The position numbers were made by a program, and so were the translations under genes. From NCBI RefSeq assembly GCF_900177815.1, contig NZ_FXAZ01000011.1, positions 1-64,000 on the forward strand: a stretch of DNA of 64,000 nt. Direction: 5' to 3'. The stretch is from Paenibacillus aquistagni (lineage in GTDB: Bacteria > Bacillota > Bacilli > Paenibacillales > Paenibacillaceae). The notes beneath the pieces are model-generated. The model saw only the letters and a list, made by a program, of their open reading frames with translations. It searched no databases and had not been told where the DNA came from. Position 1 is the stretch's first letter. Each line of letters begins with the position of its first letter. Of this stretch, positions 28,183-36,498 are shown piece after piece.

Positions 28183-29299
28183 AAAGGGCTCTTGGAAAGT
28201 AAGCCTTGTGGCACTGATGCTGGTGCTGGCGCTTTCCGTCGTTGCTGCTTGCGGCAATAAGAACAGCAGCGAACCAGCGGATAACAGCCCGGTGGTTGCT
28301 ACCTATGAAGGTGGTACAGTGACTCAGAATCAATTCGATAAAGAACTGGCCAACATGCTGTTCTTCTATCCGAGCTATCAGCAAATGATCGAAATGGACG
28401 AGTTCCGTCAATATTTCATCAAGCAGCAGATTGCTTATCTGTACCTTGAAGATAAAGCAACAGATGATGCGAAGAAAGAAGGCAAGAAAGAAGCCGAGGA
28501 TCAAATGGCTGCCATCAAGAAACAAGTTGGCGATGATGAGTTCAAAAAGATGCTGGAAGCGCAGAAGCTCTCCGAGCAGGATGTGTTGAACTACATGACA
28601 CGCATCATGACCGTTGTTGCTGATTACAATGCTAAAGTAACAGACGAGCAAATGAAGGCTCAATTTGAAAAAGATAAAAACAATATGACAACGGCATCTG
28701 TTCGTCATATCTTGATCGGATTCACAGATCCTGAAGGCAAAGAGCGCAAGAAAGAAGATGCGCTTAAGCTGGCTCAAGACGTTCAAGCACGCTTGAAGAA
28801 GGGCGAAGACTTCGCGAAGCTTGCGAAGGAATATTCCGAAGATCCAGGATCTAAAGAAAACGGCGGATTGTATGAAGATGCAGCTGTAGGCGAATGGGTT
28901 GAGCAGTTCCGCGATGCGGCGCTTACGCTTACGCTTAACGAAATCTCCGACCCAGTAGAGACTTCTTATGGCTACCATGTCATGAAGGTAGAAAAACGTA
29001 CGGAAAAGACGTTCGATACGCTTACTGATGACGAGAAGAAGCAAATTCGCAGCACAGTGGCTTCTGAGGAAATGAACAAATTCATGGACGCAGAGCTTAA
29101 GAAGATCGTCAAGGATGAAGACATTAAGCTTCCAGCTGTGAAGAAGGAAGAAGACAAGCAGGATGACTCTACATCTACAGAAGGAGACAAGTCCCAAGAA
29201 TCGGACAAGTCCTCGGATGCAGATAAGTCACAAGATACAAACAAACAAGAATCAACGGATAAGCAAACGGACGAGAAGCCTGCTGACGATAAAAAATAA
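28169..29299 (+). CDS. PrsA-like lipoprotein foldase (peptidyl-prolyl isomerase)
   Basis: This 376-residue predicted lipoprotein has a signal peptide with lipobox VVAAC (Cys28) and a PpiC-type parvulin domain at about residues 175-275, with SVRHILIGF, FAKLAKEYSEDPGSKENGG and SYGYHVMKVEKR. It is flanked by SurA-N-like helices and ends in a 60-residue low-complexity tail rich in Lys, Asp, Ser and Gln. Parvulins of this type fold secreted proteins at the outer face of the membrane. The ATG at 28169 overlaps the mfd stop, with AAGGGAG 9 nt upstream, so it is coupled to mfd. In B. subtilis no prsA lies here. Confidence 0.9.
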   Translation: MLQNKKGSWKVSLVALMLVLALSVVAACGNKNSSEPADNSPVVATYEGGTVTQNQFDKELANMLFFYPSYQQMIEMDEFRQYFIKQQIAYLYLEDKATDDAKKEGKKEAEDQMAAIKKQVGDDEFKKMLEAQKLSEQDVLNYMTRIMTVVADYNAKVTDEQMKAQFEKDKNNMTTASVRHILIGFTDPEGKERKKEDALKLAQDVQARLKKGEDFAKLAKEYSEDPGSKENGGLYEDAAVGEWVEQFRDAALTLTLNEISDPVETSYGYHVMKVEKRTEKTFDTLTDDEKKQIRSTVASEEMNKFMDAELKKIVKDEDIKLPAVKKEEDKQDDSTSTEGDKSQESDKSSDADKSQDTNKQESTDKQTDEKPADDKK

Positions 29300-29322
29300 G
29301 AGCGGCAATCGGTTGTCATCCA

Positions 29323-29365
29323 CGCGGTTAATCGCCACCTATTTGGTGGGATTAGCCGCTTTTTT
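29323..29365 (+). terminator. Intrinsic terminator after prsA-like gene
   Basis: The long stem GCGGTTAATC GCCACC / GGTGG GATTAGCCGC (one mismatch) is followed by TTTTTT. Confidence 0.93.
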
Positions 29366-29830
29366 GGCCTGTTTTGAAAGAAAATCTTTTCTATATCACC
29401 CATTTAATTGCAAATTATGACATTGCCGATAGAAAAATGAGCCTGACAATAGTATTCAACTGTCACTTTTTCGTTTGACATGATTTAGACATATGTAAAG
29501 TGCATAACATATGTTCGTCATGGAAGCACTACTGCTTGTTTACAATAGACAAATACGAGGATAATTCCTTATGGTTGAGCGATTTTCATGAAAGATATAT
29601 GATGTAATTACGGCTTGTTAGGCTTCCATTGGAGGTAAATCCTTCAGCAAGTTGTCGCACTAAAATGAGGCAAAATTGGTAAAACCTTTGGAAAAGGCTA
29701 TACATATTTCTCCAGAATGAGTAAGATGCTAAATGATAGGAGCTTCTAATAATGCATCATCTGAGCTAATCATTTTCACGATTTTTCATTAAAATTGGGG
29801 AAAATGTGAAAATTTTTAGAAAACGGGGTA

Positions 29831-29859
29831 GAAAAATGTCGCTTAGTGTCGAAAAATGT
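29831..29859 (+). repeat. Phased direct repeat with Spo0A-box-like TGTCG motifs
   Basis: GAAAAATGT occurs twice exactly 20 bp apart (29831-29839 and 29851-29859). Two TGTCG motifs (29837-29841 and 29847-29851) are exactly 10 bp apart, and the second reads TGTCGAA, a full 0A box. Its role is inferred. Confidence 0.5.
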
Positions 29860-29903
29860 GATTTTTTTTGCAACTTGGATGGGTTTACCTTCGTATTATG
29901 TGA

Positions 29904-29934
29904 TGTATAAGATGTTGGGAGCAGATGAATACTA
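29904..29934 (+). promoter_or_regulatory. Sigma-G-like promoter of spoVT
   Basis: TGTATA (29904-29909) and AATACTA (29928-29934) are 18 bp apart, matching the sigma-G -10 CATACTA at 6 of 7 positions. B. subtilis spoVT is sigma-G dependent. Confidence 0.65.
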
Positions 29935-30025
29935 TGGGCACGGTTCTAAAATCCAACGTATGGCTCCTAAATCAACATAATTTAGTTAGTCTTCAAATTA
30001 ATCTCAAGAAAGCGGGGCAACATAC

Positions 30026-30568
30026 ATGAAAGCTACTGGTATTGTTCGTCGTATTGATGACCTAGGTCGAGTTGTAATTCCAAAAGAAATCCGTCGCACT
30101 TTGCGAATTCGCGAGGGAGATCCACTCGAGATCTTTGTAGACCGTGATGGAGAAGTCATCTTGAAGAAGTATTCCCCAATCGGAGAGCTTGGCGACTTCG
30201 CTAAGGAATATGCGGAATCCTTGTATGAGAGCACAGGACATGTTACTTTGATTTCTGACCGTGACACTGTTATTGCAGTTGCAGGCGGCTCCAAAAAAGA
30301 ATTTTTGGAAAAGCAAATCGGCATGCTGCTCGAAAACTGTATGGAAAATCGCAAGACCATCGTAGAAACGAATGCGGGCTCTTATGAAATCGTAAAAGAC
30401 GGTGTGGATACTTGGTCTTCCTTCGTTGTTGCACCAATTGTTTCTGGTGGAGATCCAATCGGAACCGTAGTTATGCTTAACAAAGACGAAGCAACAAAAA
30501 TGGGTCAATTGGAGCAAAAAATGTCCGAGACAGCTGCTGGCTTCTTAGGCAAGCAAATGGAACAATAA
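30026..30568 (+). CDS. spoVT: Stage V sporulation regulator SpoVT
   Basis: This 180-residue forespore transcription factor modulates sigma-G-dependent genes. Residues 1-47 form the SpoVT-AbrB DNA-binding hairpin (KATGIVRRIDDLGRVVIPKEIRRTL) and residues ~60-175 a GAF-like domain, with VIAVAGGSKKEFLEK and APIVSGGDPIGTVVML. Identity to B. subtilis is high throughout. The candidate sigma-G promoter about 90 bp upstream fits forespore expression. Its N terminus closely resembles that of AbrB at 9.9 kb, and the two are distinct family members. Confidence 0.97.
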   Translation: MKATGIVRRIDDLGRVVIPKEIRRTLRIREGDPLEIFVDRDGEVILKKYSPIGELGDFAKEYAESLYESTGHVTLISDRDTVIAVAGGSKKEFLEKQIGMLLENCMENRKTIVETNAGSYEIVKDGVDTWSSFVVAPIVSGGDPIGTVVMLNKDEATKMGQLEQKMSETAAGFLGKQMEQ

Positions 30569-30592
30569 GAACCTCAACTTGAGGAAAAAGAG

Positions 30593-30650
30593 AAACTCCT
30601 TGTCTTTACTCCTGCTGCACTGCGGCGGCGTAAAGACAAGGAGTTTTTTG
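30593..30650 (+). terminator. Intrinsic terminator of spoVT
   Basis: A perfect 16-bp stem, AACTCCTTGTCTTTAC / GTAAAGACAAGGAGTT, with a 20-nt loop is followed by TTTT. Confidence 0.96.
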
Positions 30651-30731
30651 ATGTTGTCAGTGTTTCATTGTGTGCTTTGCATCCTGGTTAGAATAGTGGC
30701 AACATTAGAGACATGCATGCCGCAGATGCTG

Positions 30732-30740
30732 TGATATAAT
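30732..30740 (+). promoter_or_regulatory. Extended -10 promoter of yabM
   Basis: TGATATAAT is an extended -10 (TGn plus perfect TATAAT), 45 bp upstream of yabM. No good -35 is visible. Confidence 0.5.
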
Positions 30741-30785
30741 ACTTAGCGTATTTGCAAGCTAAGGAATGGTAAGGCGGGATACCAA

Positions 30786-32408
30786 ATGAGGGAATATGAG
30801 CTAAAGCCCAATAAGGGGGCTTCCTCGGAGCTTCTTCATGGAGCAATGCTGCTTGGTCTCGCGTCTATTTTGTCGAAGATCATCGGCACTTTTCAAAAAA
30901 TACCTCTTCAAAATATAGGCGGGGATGGCGTATTTGGCATTTATAATGCGGTCTATCCCTTTTATGTTCTGCTGTCCACTGCGGCAGCCGCTGGCATCCC
31001 TATCGCGATATCACGGCTTGTCGCAAGTCAGGAGACAAGTGGTGAGCATGGAGGCACAAGAGAGCTGCTGCTCGCTGCGCTGATCCTGGTAGAGATTATC
31101 GGCATGGCAGGCTTTATCGCGATGTATACTCAAGCGGAGCAGCTTGCCGCTTGGATCGGCAACACGCATACGATCCCTGCTATTCAGGCATCATCGTATG
31201 CCTTGCTCGTGATCCCTCTTGCAGCTGTACTACGGGGCTATGAGCAGGGACAGGGAAGAATGGCTTCGTCTGCGATCTCTCAAGTTGTGGAGCAATTCGC
31301 GCGCGTTACCGTTATGGTTGTGCTGCTTATTATGCTGACTAATCAATCAGCAGCCGATGAAGTGATTGCAGCAGGTGCTGTATTTGGCTCATTTGCTGGC
31401 GGCGTTGTGGGTTTAATCTTGCTTGCGCTGATGATGTACGCAAGAGGGCCGATACGATGCAGAGCTAGCCAGAGAGTCAGCTTGCGTTCATTGCTGATCT
31501 GGATGAAGCGAATCGCTTGGACGGCCATCCCAATCTGCCTAGGTGCACTTGTGACGCCGATGGTGAATGTGGTTGATGTATTCACTGTTCCACGCATGCT
31601 GCTCTATGAGGGCTGGACGGAAGCCGAGGCCATGATGGAATATGGCTTGTACTCGCGTGCACTGCCCCTGACGCAGCTGATCACATTAACAGCAGGGTCT
31701 TTGGTCGTAGGCTTGGTGCCCGCGATTGCAGCTGCTTGGAAGCGAGGAGGCGTGCATGAGACCCAAGGGATAATTAGAGGCAGTATCCAGACTGCTTTGC
31801 TGCTTGGGAGCGCCGCAGCAGTAGGGCTTATCGTCTTGTCGAAGCCTATAAATATTGCGTTGTACACAAACAATGAAGGAAGCACAGCCTTTGTCCTGCT
31901 GTCCTTTACGGCTCTGGCGGGCACGCTACAGGTCGTTTCTGCTGCGCTGCTGCAAGGGATGGGAGCACTGCGAGCCCCTGTTGTTCATTTGCTCGTTGCT
32001 GCAGTGCTTAAGCTTGTGCTTAACATTATGCTCGTTCCGAATTTAGGGATCGACGGAGCCGGCTGGTCCGCGATCATAGCCTTATCGGCCGCCGCCGCAC
32101 TTAATATGGCAAGCCTTGCTCAACAAGCTGGCTTGGGCTGGTCCGCATGGCTCAGGCATCCTCTGCGATTAGCATTGTCCCTGCTTGGAATGGGAGTAAT
32201 GGCATGGCTTAGCTCTGCCGTGGTAATGAGCATTCTTGGAGATGGACGCTTTGCAGCTGTCCTGGCAACAGCGGCAGCAATCCCTGCTGGGGTAACGGTA
32301 TTCACCTTGCTTGCCATGCGGCTTCGCATTATAGAACCAGAGGAGTGGGCGATTATACCTAAGCTTGGGTGGAGACTTGAAGCGATGGCGTGGCGCCTGC
32401 AGCGGTAA
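30786..32408 (+). CDS. yabM: Polysaccharide/lipid flippase-like membrane protein YabM (MurJ/SpoVB-like)
   Basis: This 540-residue integral membrane protein of the MOP superfamily has about 14 hydrophobic helices across its length. The N-terminal GAMLLGLASILSKIIGTFQKIPLQNIGGDGVFGIYNAVYP is typical of the SpoVB/YabM/YtgP group, which flips or exports polyprenyl-linked cell-wall or polysaccharide precursors. The exact substrate is unknown. The position between spoVT and yabN is that of B. subtilis yabM. A weak AAGGCGGG site precedes the ATG. The following 225 bp before yabN contain short open frames without ribosome binding sites. Confidence 0.92.
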   Translation: MREYELKPNKGASSELLHGAMLLGLASILSKIIGTFQKIPLQNIGGDGVFGIYNAVYPFYVLLSTAAAAGIPIAISRLVASQETSGEHGGTRELLLAALILVEIIGMAGFIAMYTQAEQLAAWIGNTHTIPAIQASSYALLVIPLAAVLRGYEQGQGRMASSAISQVVEQFARVTVMVVLLIMLTNQSAADEVIAAGAVFGSFAGGVVGLILLALMMYARGPIRCRASQRVSLRSLLIWMKRIAWTAIPICLGALVTPMVNVVDVFTVPRMLLYEGWTEAEAMMEYGLYSRALPLTQLITLTAGSLVVGLVPAIAAAWKRGGVHETQGIIRGSIQTALLLGSAAAVGLIVLSKPINIALYTNNEGSTAFVLLSFTALAGTLQVVSAALLQGMGALRAPVVHLLVAAVLKLVLNIMLVPNLGIDGAGWSAIIALSAAAALNMASLAQQAGLGWSAWLRHPLRLALSLLGMGVMAWLSSAVVMSILGDGRFAAVLATAAAIPAGVTVFTLLAMRLRIIEPEEWAIIPKLGWRLEAMAWRLQR

Positions 32409-32633
32409 GAGAATGCTCGATGCCTGTAAGAGGAGTTGTCATCCATTGGCGGCTAAAGAGAACTTTGGAAATGCATGTGGAGGAAGCAGTGCTAAGCAGG
32501 CATCCTCCTTGCTCCCGATTACGGATGAACTCGCATTTATCAGATTTTAGGTATAGACTAGGAAGAAGATGGGTATGCTCATGGAGGTTTATCCTGTTGA
32601 TTTGAATATCCAGCCTAAGGAGGCTATTTCATA

Positions 32634-34142
32634 ATGAGTGGCAAGATTGTCGTAATGGGTCTTGGCTCTGGCGATCCAGGCCAATTGACGCTTAAGGTAT
32701 GGAATCGACTGCAAGGCGCCAAGCATCTATATGTGCGAACGGAGCATCATCCTGTCATGGATCTGCTTCGAGACCATCAGATTCGTTATACGAGCTTTGA
32801 CAAGGTGTATGAGGCGCATGACAGCTTCCCTGAGGTGTATGCAGCTATTGCACGGCAGCTCCTTGCGCTGGCCAAAGATGAAGCAGAAGAGATTGTATAT
32901 GCGGTGCCAGGGCATCCGATGGTCGCAGAATCTACAGTCAGCCTGCTGCGCGAGCAGTGCGAGAAGGAGCAGGTTGGTCTTGAGATTATTGGCGGTGAGA
33001 GCTTTATTGACGAGACATTCACCCGCTTTGGATTTGACCCGATAGATGGGTTTCAACTGCTCGATGCTTCGACGATCAACCCTGCCGTGCTGTCTCCCCA
33101 GTTGCACATCGTGATTGGACAAGTGTATGATACGTTTACGGCATCTGATGTGAAGCTAAGCTTGATGGAGATGTATCCAGATGATTATGAGGTCGTTGTC
33201 GGCCATGCGCTTGGTGTACAAGGGATGGAGCAAATCATCCGCGTGCCTTTGTATGAGCTTGACCGTGTCGAAGGTTACGGCAACCTATCCTTGATCTGGG
33301 TGCCCCGCACAGAGGATGATCGTGTTCGCAATCGCACATTTGCAAGACTGCATGAGATTGTGGCAACCTTAAGAAGCCCGGAAGGCTGTCCTTGGGATCG
33401 GGAACAGACTCATCAATCTCTTCGCAAGTATCTGATCGAAGAAACTTACGAAGTGCTTGAGACGATTGATGATGATGATGTGGAGGGCATGCAGGAGGAG
33501 CTTGGAGACCTGCTGCTGCAGATCATGCTTCACTCGCAGATGGAAGAAGAGACAGGCACCTTCAATGTCTATGACGTTGTACAGGGGCTGAATGAGAAGC
33601 TCTTATTCCGCCATCCGCATGTATTTGGGGACAGCACGGCTAAAGACGCCGAAGCTGCGCTTAAGAACTGGGAGCAGATGAAGGCGAAGGAGAAGCAGTT
33701 GAAAGGCGAAGCGTCAAAACGGCCATCGGTACTTGATGGCGTTCCTAGAGAGCTGCCGGCTCTGATGAAAGCCTATAAATATCAGAAAAAGGCAGGAAAA
33801 GTAGGATTTGACTGGGACCGTGTGGAAGATGTACTTGACAAAGTAGCTGAAGAATTGCAAGAATTGCGAGAGGCGATCATTGATGGTCAGGCACAAGGAA
33901 AGGAAGAACAGGCACTGGAGCATGCGCAGAAGGAGTTAGGTGATCTGCTGTTTGCCGCAGTGAATGTATCCCGATTTATCGATGTCGATCCAGAGGAAGC
34001 TCTGGTGATGACCAATCATAAATTTGTGCAAAGATTCCGATATATCGAAGAACAGCTTCGTATAAACGGCAAATCTTTTGACCAGACTGATTTACTAGAA
34101 ATGGAGCAGTGGTGGCAGGAATCGAAGCGGTTCACGCCTTGA
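32634..34142 (+). CDS. yabN: YabN: tetrapyrrole-methylase/MazG bifunctional pyrophosphohydrolase
   Basis: This 502-residue fusion has an N-terminal SAM-dependent tetrapyrrole methylase-like domain (VVMGLGSGDPGQLTLKVW; YAVPGHPMVAES) up to about residue 225. Two MazG-type NTP pyrophosphohydrolase modules follow: EETYEVLE and EELGDLLLQ near residue 270-295, then EELQELREA and KELGDLLFA near residue 405-445. MazG domains hydrolyse NTPs to NMP and PPi, which clears non-canonical nucleotides. The same fusion occurs in B. subtilis. AAGGAGG lies upstream of the ATG. Confidence 0.95.
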   Translation: MSGKIVVMGLGSGDPGQLTLKVWNRLQGAKHLYVRTEHHPVMDLLRDHQIRYTSFDKVYEAHDSFPEVYAAIARQLLALAKDEAEEIVYAVPGHPMVAESTVSLLREQCEKEQVGLEIIGGESFIDETFTRFGFDPIDGFQLLDASTINPAVLSPQLHIVIGQVYDTFTASDVKLSLMEMYPDDYEVVVGHALGVQGMEQIIRVPLYELDRVEGYGNLSLIWVPRTEDDRVRNRTFARLHEIVATLRSPEGCPWDREQTHQSLRKYLIEETYEVLETIDDDDVEGMQEELGDLLLQIMLHSQMEEETGTFNVYDVVQGLNEKLLFRHPHVFGDSTAKDAEAALKNWEQMKAKEKQLKGEASKRPSVLDGVPRELPALMKAYKYQKKAGKVGFDWDRVEDVLDKVAEELQELREAIIDGQAQGKEEQALEHAQKELGDLLFAAVNVSRFIDVDPEEALVMTNHKFVQRFRYIEEQLRINGKSFDQTDLLEMEQWWQESKRFTP

Positions 34143-34261
34143 TGCAGCAGGACGCAACCACGATCATACACAATTTTCGTCAAAATTATAAAAAGTGATC
34201 GTCCTAAGAAGGAATTTCCTCATCGAGCAAGAATACATAAAACGCAAGATTCCTTGAGTTA

Positions 34262-34291
34262 TGTATCTATGCGGGCGACTGCGATATTCTA
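34262..34291 (+). promoter_or_regulatory. Sigma-G-like promoter of the HU gene
   Basis: TGTATC (34262-34267) and TATTCTA (34285-34291), 17 bp apart, match sigma-G elements at 5 of 6 and 6 of 7 positions. I see no good sigma-A promoter close to the gene, but one could lie further upstream or in yabN. Confidence 0.35.
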
Positions 34292-34346
34292 GTCGTACAC
34301 TGACAGCTCTATTAAATTTGATGAAAAGAATTAGGAGGCCAATAGA

Positions 34347-34619
34347 ATGAATAAGACAGATTTGATCAACAACATTGCAGAGAAAAGCGGTTTGACTAAG
34401 AAAGACGTAGAAACAGTATTGAACGGTTTCTTCGGTGAAGTAACAGATGCTTTGACAAAAGGCGACAAAGTTCAATTGATCGGCTTCGGTACATTCGAAA
34501 CTCGCAAACGCGCTGGTCGTACAGGCCGCAACCCTCAAACAGGTAAAACAATCGAGATTCCTGAGTCTGTTGTACCTGCATTCAAAGCAGGCAACAAGCT
34601 TAAAGAAGCAGTAAAATAA
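34347..34619 (+). CDS. hup: DNA-binding protein HU
   Basis: This 90-residue nucleoid protein bends DNA non-specifically. MNKTDLINNIAEKSGLTKKDVE forms the N-terminal helices and GFGTFETRKRAGRTGRNPQTGKTIEIPES the DNA-embracing beta arms, including the arm-tip Pro in NPQTG. It is very similar to Bacillus HBsu. Codon use and base composition (many ACA, GGC, GTA) look like a highly expressed gene. AGGAGG precedes the ATG. The stop TAA overlaps the rqcP start as TAATG. In B. subtilis hbs lies elsewhere and not beside yabO. Confidence 0.97.
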   Translation: MNKTDLINNIAEKSGLTKKDVETVLNGFFGEVTDALTKGDKVQLIGFGTFETRKRAGRTGRNPQTGKTIEIPESVVPAFKAGNKLKEAVK

Positions 34620-34894
34620 TGCGCCTCGATAAATTCTTGAAGGTGTCGCGACTCATCAAGCGCCGCACGGTGGCAAAAGATGTGTCCGGACAAGGGCGCG
34701 TCATACTGAACGGGCGCGAGGCGAAGCCAAGCAGTACGGTGAAGGTCGGAGACGAGATCACTGTGCAATTTGGCCAGAAGCTCGTGACGGTTCGCGTTGA
34801 GCGACTTCAGGAAACAACGAAGAAGGAAGAGGCTCAAGGCATGTATACGCTGCTGAGAGAAGAACCAATTCCGAAGCAAGAGTTTGAATGGTAA
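34619..34894 (+). CDS. rqcP: RqcP (YabO), S4-domain ribosome quality control factor
   Basis: This 91-residue S4 RNA-binding protein works with RqcH to add C-terminal alanine tails to stalled chains on 50S subunits. The S4 motif is MRLDKFLKVSRLIKRRTVAKDV with GRVILNGREAKPSSTVKVGD. It starts at ATG 34619, sharing bases with the HU stop (TAATG), and has no clear independent Shine-Dalgarno, so translation is likely coupled to HU. In B. subtilis it lies directly after yabN. Confidence 0.94.
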   Translation: MRLDKFLKVSRLIKRRTVAKDVSGQGRVILNGREAKPSSTVKVGDEITVQFGQKLVTVRVERLQETTKKEEAQGMYTLLREEPIPKQEFEW

Positions 34895-34912
34895 TTATTC
34901 TATGTGAACAAA

Positions 34913-34956
34913 CAAGCGCTCAAGCTGCACACGTTGCAGCTCGGGCGCTTTTTTAT
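34913..34956 (+). terminator. Intrinsic terminator after rqcP
   Basis: The stem AAGCGC...AGCTGC / GCAGCT...GCGCTT has two paired segments and is followed by TTTT. It separates HU-rqcP from the queuosine cluster. Confidence 0.88.
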
Positions 34957-35142
34957 TATTGTGCAAGCCTCATTGAAGGCCGGGTGGCAGGACCTGAAGG
35001 TGAATATTGGGTTTGCGCAGGGTCTAGCGTCACGGGCGGAGCAATATGCTATACTAATAGACGTGTTCATCCAGCTTGTTAAGACCATGAAGCCGTGGTG
35101 AACATCAATGACAATATCATACATTCCGCATGCTTGTTGTGC

Positions 35143-35180
35143 GGGAGAGGTTCGCAATCTCCCTCTATAAAAAACTAAGG
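35143..35180 (+). promoter_or_regulatory. preQ1-I riboswitch aptamer
   Basis: GGGAGAGGTTCGCAATCTCC followed by CTCTATAAAAAACTAAGG matches the class I preQ1 aptamer: an AGAGG/CCTCT stem, a C/U-rich loop, and the conserved A-rich tail AUAAAAAACUAA. It lies upstream of queC as in B. subtilis. The leader from 34957 to 35142 has no other element I recognise. Confidence 0.96.
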
Positions 35181-35267
35181 TCTACGGCACTCTTATTCAT
35201 TGATGCTTTATCGGCGCATGCCAAAAAAGCAAGATGGAGATGTCGTATTTGAAGTTGCCTATAGTTG

Positions 35268-35304
35268 ATAGAGGGGATGCACATAATGTGACATCCCCTT
35301 TTTT
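35268..35304 (+). terminator. preQ1-riboswitch terminator with anti-terminator arm
   Basis: GGGGATG (35273-35279) pairs with CATCCCC (35292-35298) and is followed by TTTTTT. ATAGAGGG (35268-35275), at the foot of this stem, is complementary to CCCTCTAT (35161-35168) inside the aptamer. Ligand binding should therefore free the terminator and switch queCDEF off. Confidence 0.85.
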
Positions 35305-35350
35305 GTGTATACGAGAGCCACAAGAAGCGGGAGTGGAAAGGATGAGGAGC

Positions 35351-36016
35351 ATGATGAAGCAAGAAAAAGCCGTTGTTGTATTCAGTGGCGGCCAAGACAG
35401 CACGACTTGTTTATTCTGGGCATTAGAACGATTTGCCCATGTGGAGGCGATCTCGTTCGATTATGGTCAGCGTCACCGTACTGAGCTTGAACATGCCAGC
35501 CGAATTGCGGAGGAGCTTCACATCCCGCATTGCATACTTGATATGTCCTTGCTCAATCAATTGGCGCCTAATGCGCTGACAAGAGCAGATATGGAGATCA
35601 AGGAGGAGGAAGGGAAGCTTCCGAATACGTTCGTGGACGGACGGAATATGGTGTTCTTCACCTTTGCTGCCATCTATGCGAAGCAGATGGGTGCACGGCA
35701 CATTGTAGTTGGCGTTTGTGAAACAGACTTCAGCGGTTATCCGGATTGCCGAGATGTGTTTATAAAGTCGCTTGATGTGACCTTGAACCTCGCGATGGAC
35801 TACCCCTTTGTCATTCATACGCCACTCATGTGGTTGGACAAAGCTGCAACATGGAAGCTTGCAGATGAGCTTGGCGCGCTTTCCTTCGTCAGGGAAAAAA
35901 CCGTTACTTGCTATAACGGGATCGCAGGGGATGGGTGCGGAGAATGTCCTGCCTGCAGGCTTCGCATGGCAGGTCTGGAGAAATATTTGCTAGAGCGAGA
36001 AGAGGTGCAGCAGTGA
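35351..36016 (+). CDS. queC: 7-cyano-7-deazaguanine synthase
   Basis: This ~221-residue ATP-dependent enzyme converts 7-carboxy-7-deazaguanine to preQ0 in queuosine synthesis. The ATP-binding motif [11 protein letters not shown] lies near residue 11 and the zinc site CGECPAC near residue 200. Homologues begin at MKQEK or MMKQEK, so ATG 35351 (or 35354) is chosen; the frame stays open upstream across the riboswitch terminator and that part is not coding. GGAAAGG gives 9-nt spacing. queD overlaps it by 4 nt. Confidence 0.95.
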   Translation: MMKQEKAVVVFSGGQDSTTCLFWALERFAHVEAISFDYGQRHRTELEHASRIAEELHIPHCILDMSLLNQLAPNALTRADMEIKEEEGKLPNTFVDGRNMVFFTFAAIYAKQMGARHIVVGVCETDFSGYPDCRDVFIKSLDVTLNLAMDYPFVIHTPLMWLDKAATWKLADELGALSFVREKTVTCYNGIAGDGCGECPACRLRMAGLEKYLLEREEVQQ

Positions 36017-36498
36017 GACAACCAGGGCCATTTCAAATCGTAGAGAAGCTGCAGCGCTATGGCACGGATATCGAAGCAAACGAGCTGCGCTATCATCGTA
36101 AGCGCGTGATGGTCAGCAAGGCATTCACCTTTGATGCAGCGCATCATCTTCATGCGTATGAAGGCAAATGCAAAAACCTCCATGGACATACGTACAAGGT
36201 CGTATTTGGCATCAGCGGCTATGTGGACGAGATTGGGCTGACTCTGGACTTTGGCGAGATCAAGACGCTGTGGAAGGATCGCATGGAGCCGTATCTCGAC
36301 CATCGCTACTTGAATGACACCCTGCCCCCAATGAATACAACAGCCGAAAATATGGTGGTCTGGATCTATGAGCAGATGGAAAGCGCGTTGAAGGACTCGG
36401 AGTCATCTAAGGCATTGGGCTGCCGTGTGGAATTCGTAAGGCTGTACGAGACGCCTACAGGCTACGCAGAGGCAAGACGGGAGTGGATGATGGAATGA
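36013..36498 (+). CDS. queD: 6-carboxytetrahydropterin synthase
   Basis: This 161-residue member of the PTPS family makes 6-carboxy-tetrahydropterin from dihydroneopterin triphosphate. Zinc ligands and catalytic Cys are visible in [35 protein letters not shown] and [12 protein letters not shown] are family blocks. The start is GTG 36013, which shares GTGA with the queC stop and follows GAGGTG by 7 nt. An N-terminal extension of about 30 residues compared with short forms also occurs in B. subtilis QueD. Confidence 0.95.
   Translation: MRQPGPFQIVEKLQRYGTDIEANELRYHRKRVMVSKAFTFDAAHHLHAYEGKCKNLHGHTYKVVFGISGYVDEIGLTLDFGEIKTLWKDRMEPYLDHRYLNDTLPPMNTTAENMVVWIYEQMESALKDSESSKALGCRVEFVRLYETPTGYAEARREWMME

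Larger units (their letters stand above)
29366..30025. other. 660-bp gene-free region before spoVT
   Basis: No open frame with a ribosome binding site lies here. It contains two perfect ACATATGT palindromes 18 bp apart (29489-29496 and 29507-29514), a dyad ATTTTCAC / GTGAAAAT (29772-29813) running into TTTTT, the direct-repeat pair at 29831-29859 and the sigma-G-like promoter at 29904-29934. The rest is AT-rich and unassigned; it could hold a small RNA gene. Confidence 0.6.

Noticed and set aside
28145-29197. 350-codon open frame on the minus strand opposite the prsA-like gene
   Set aside because: It mirrors the codon pattern of the well-supported plus-strand gene, is rich in Leu/Phe/Ile from reversed Lys/Glu codons, and has no ribosome binding site or recognisable motif.
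32409-32605. Small open frames between yabM and yabN
   Set aside because: No ribosome binding site and no conserved motif; taken as leader DNA.
35234-35350. Upstream extension of queC
   Set aside because: The frame is open but crosses the preQ1 riboswitch terminator; homologues start at MKQEK or close to it.
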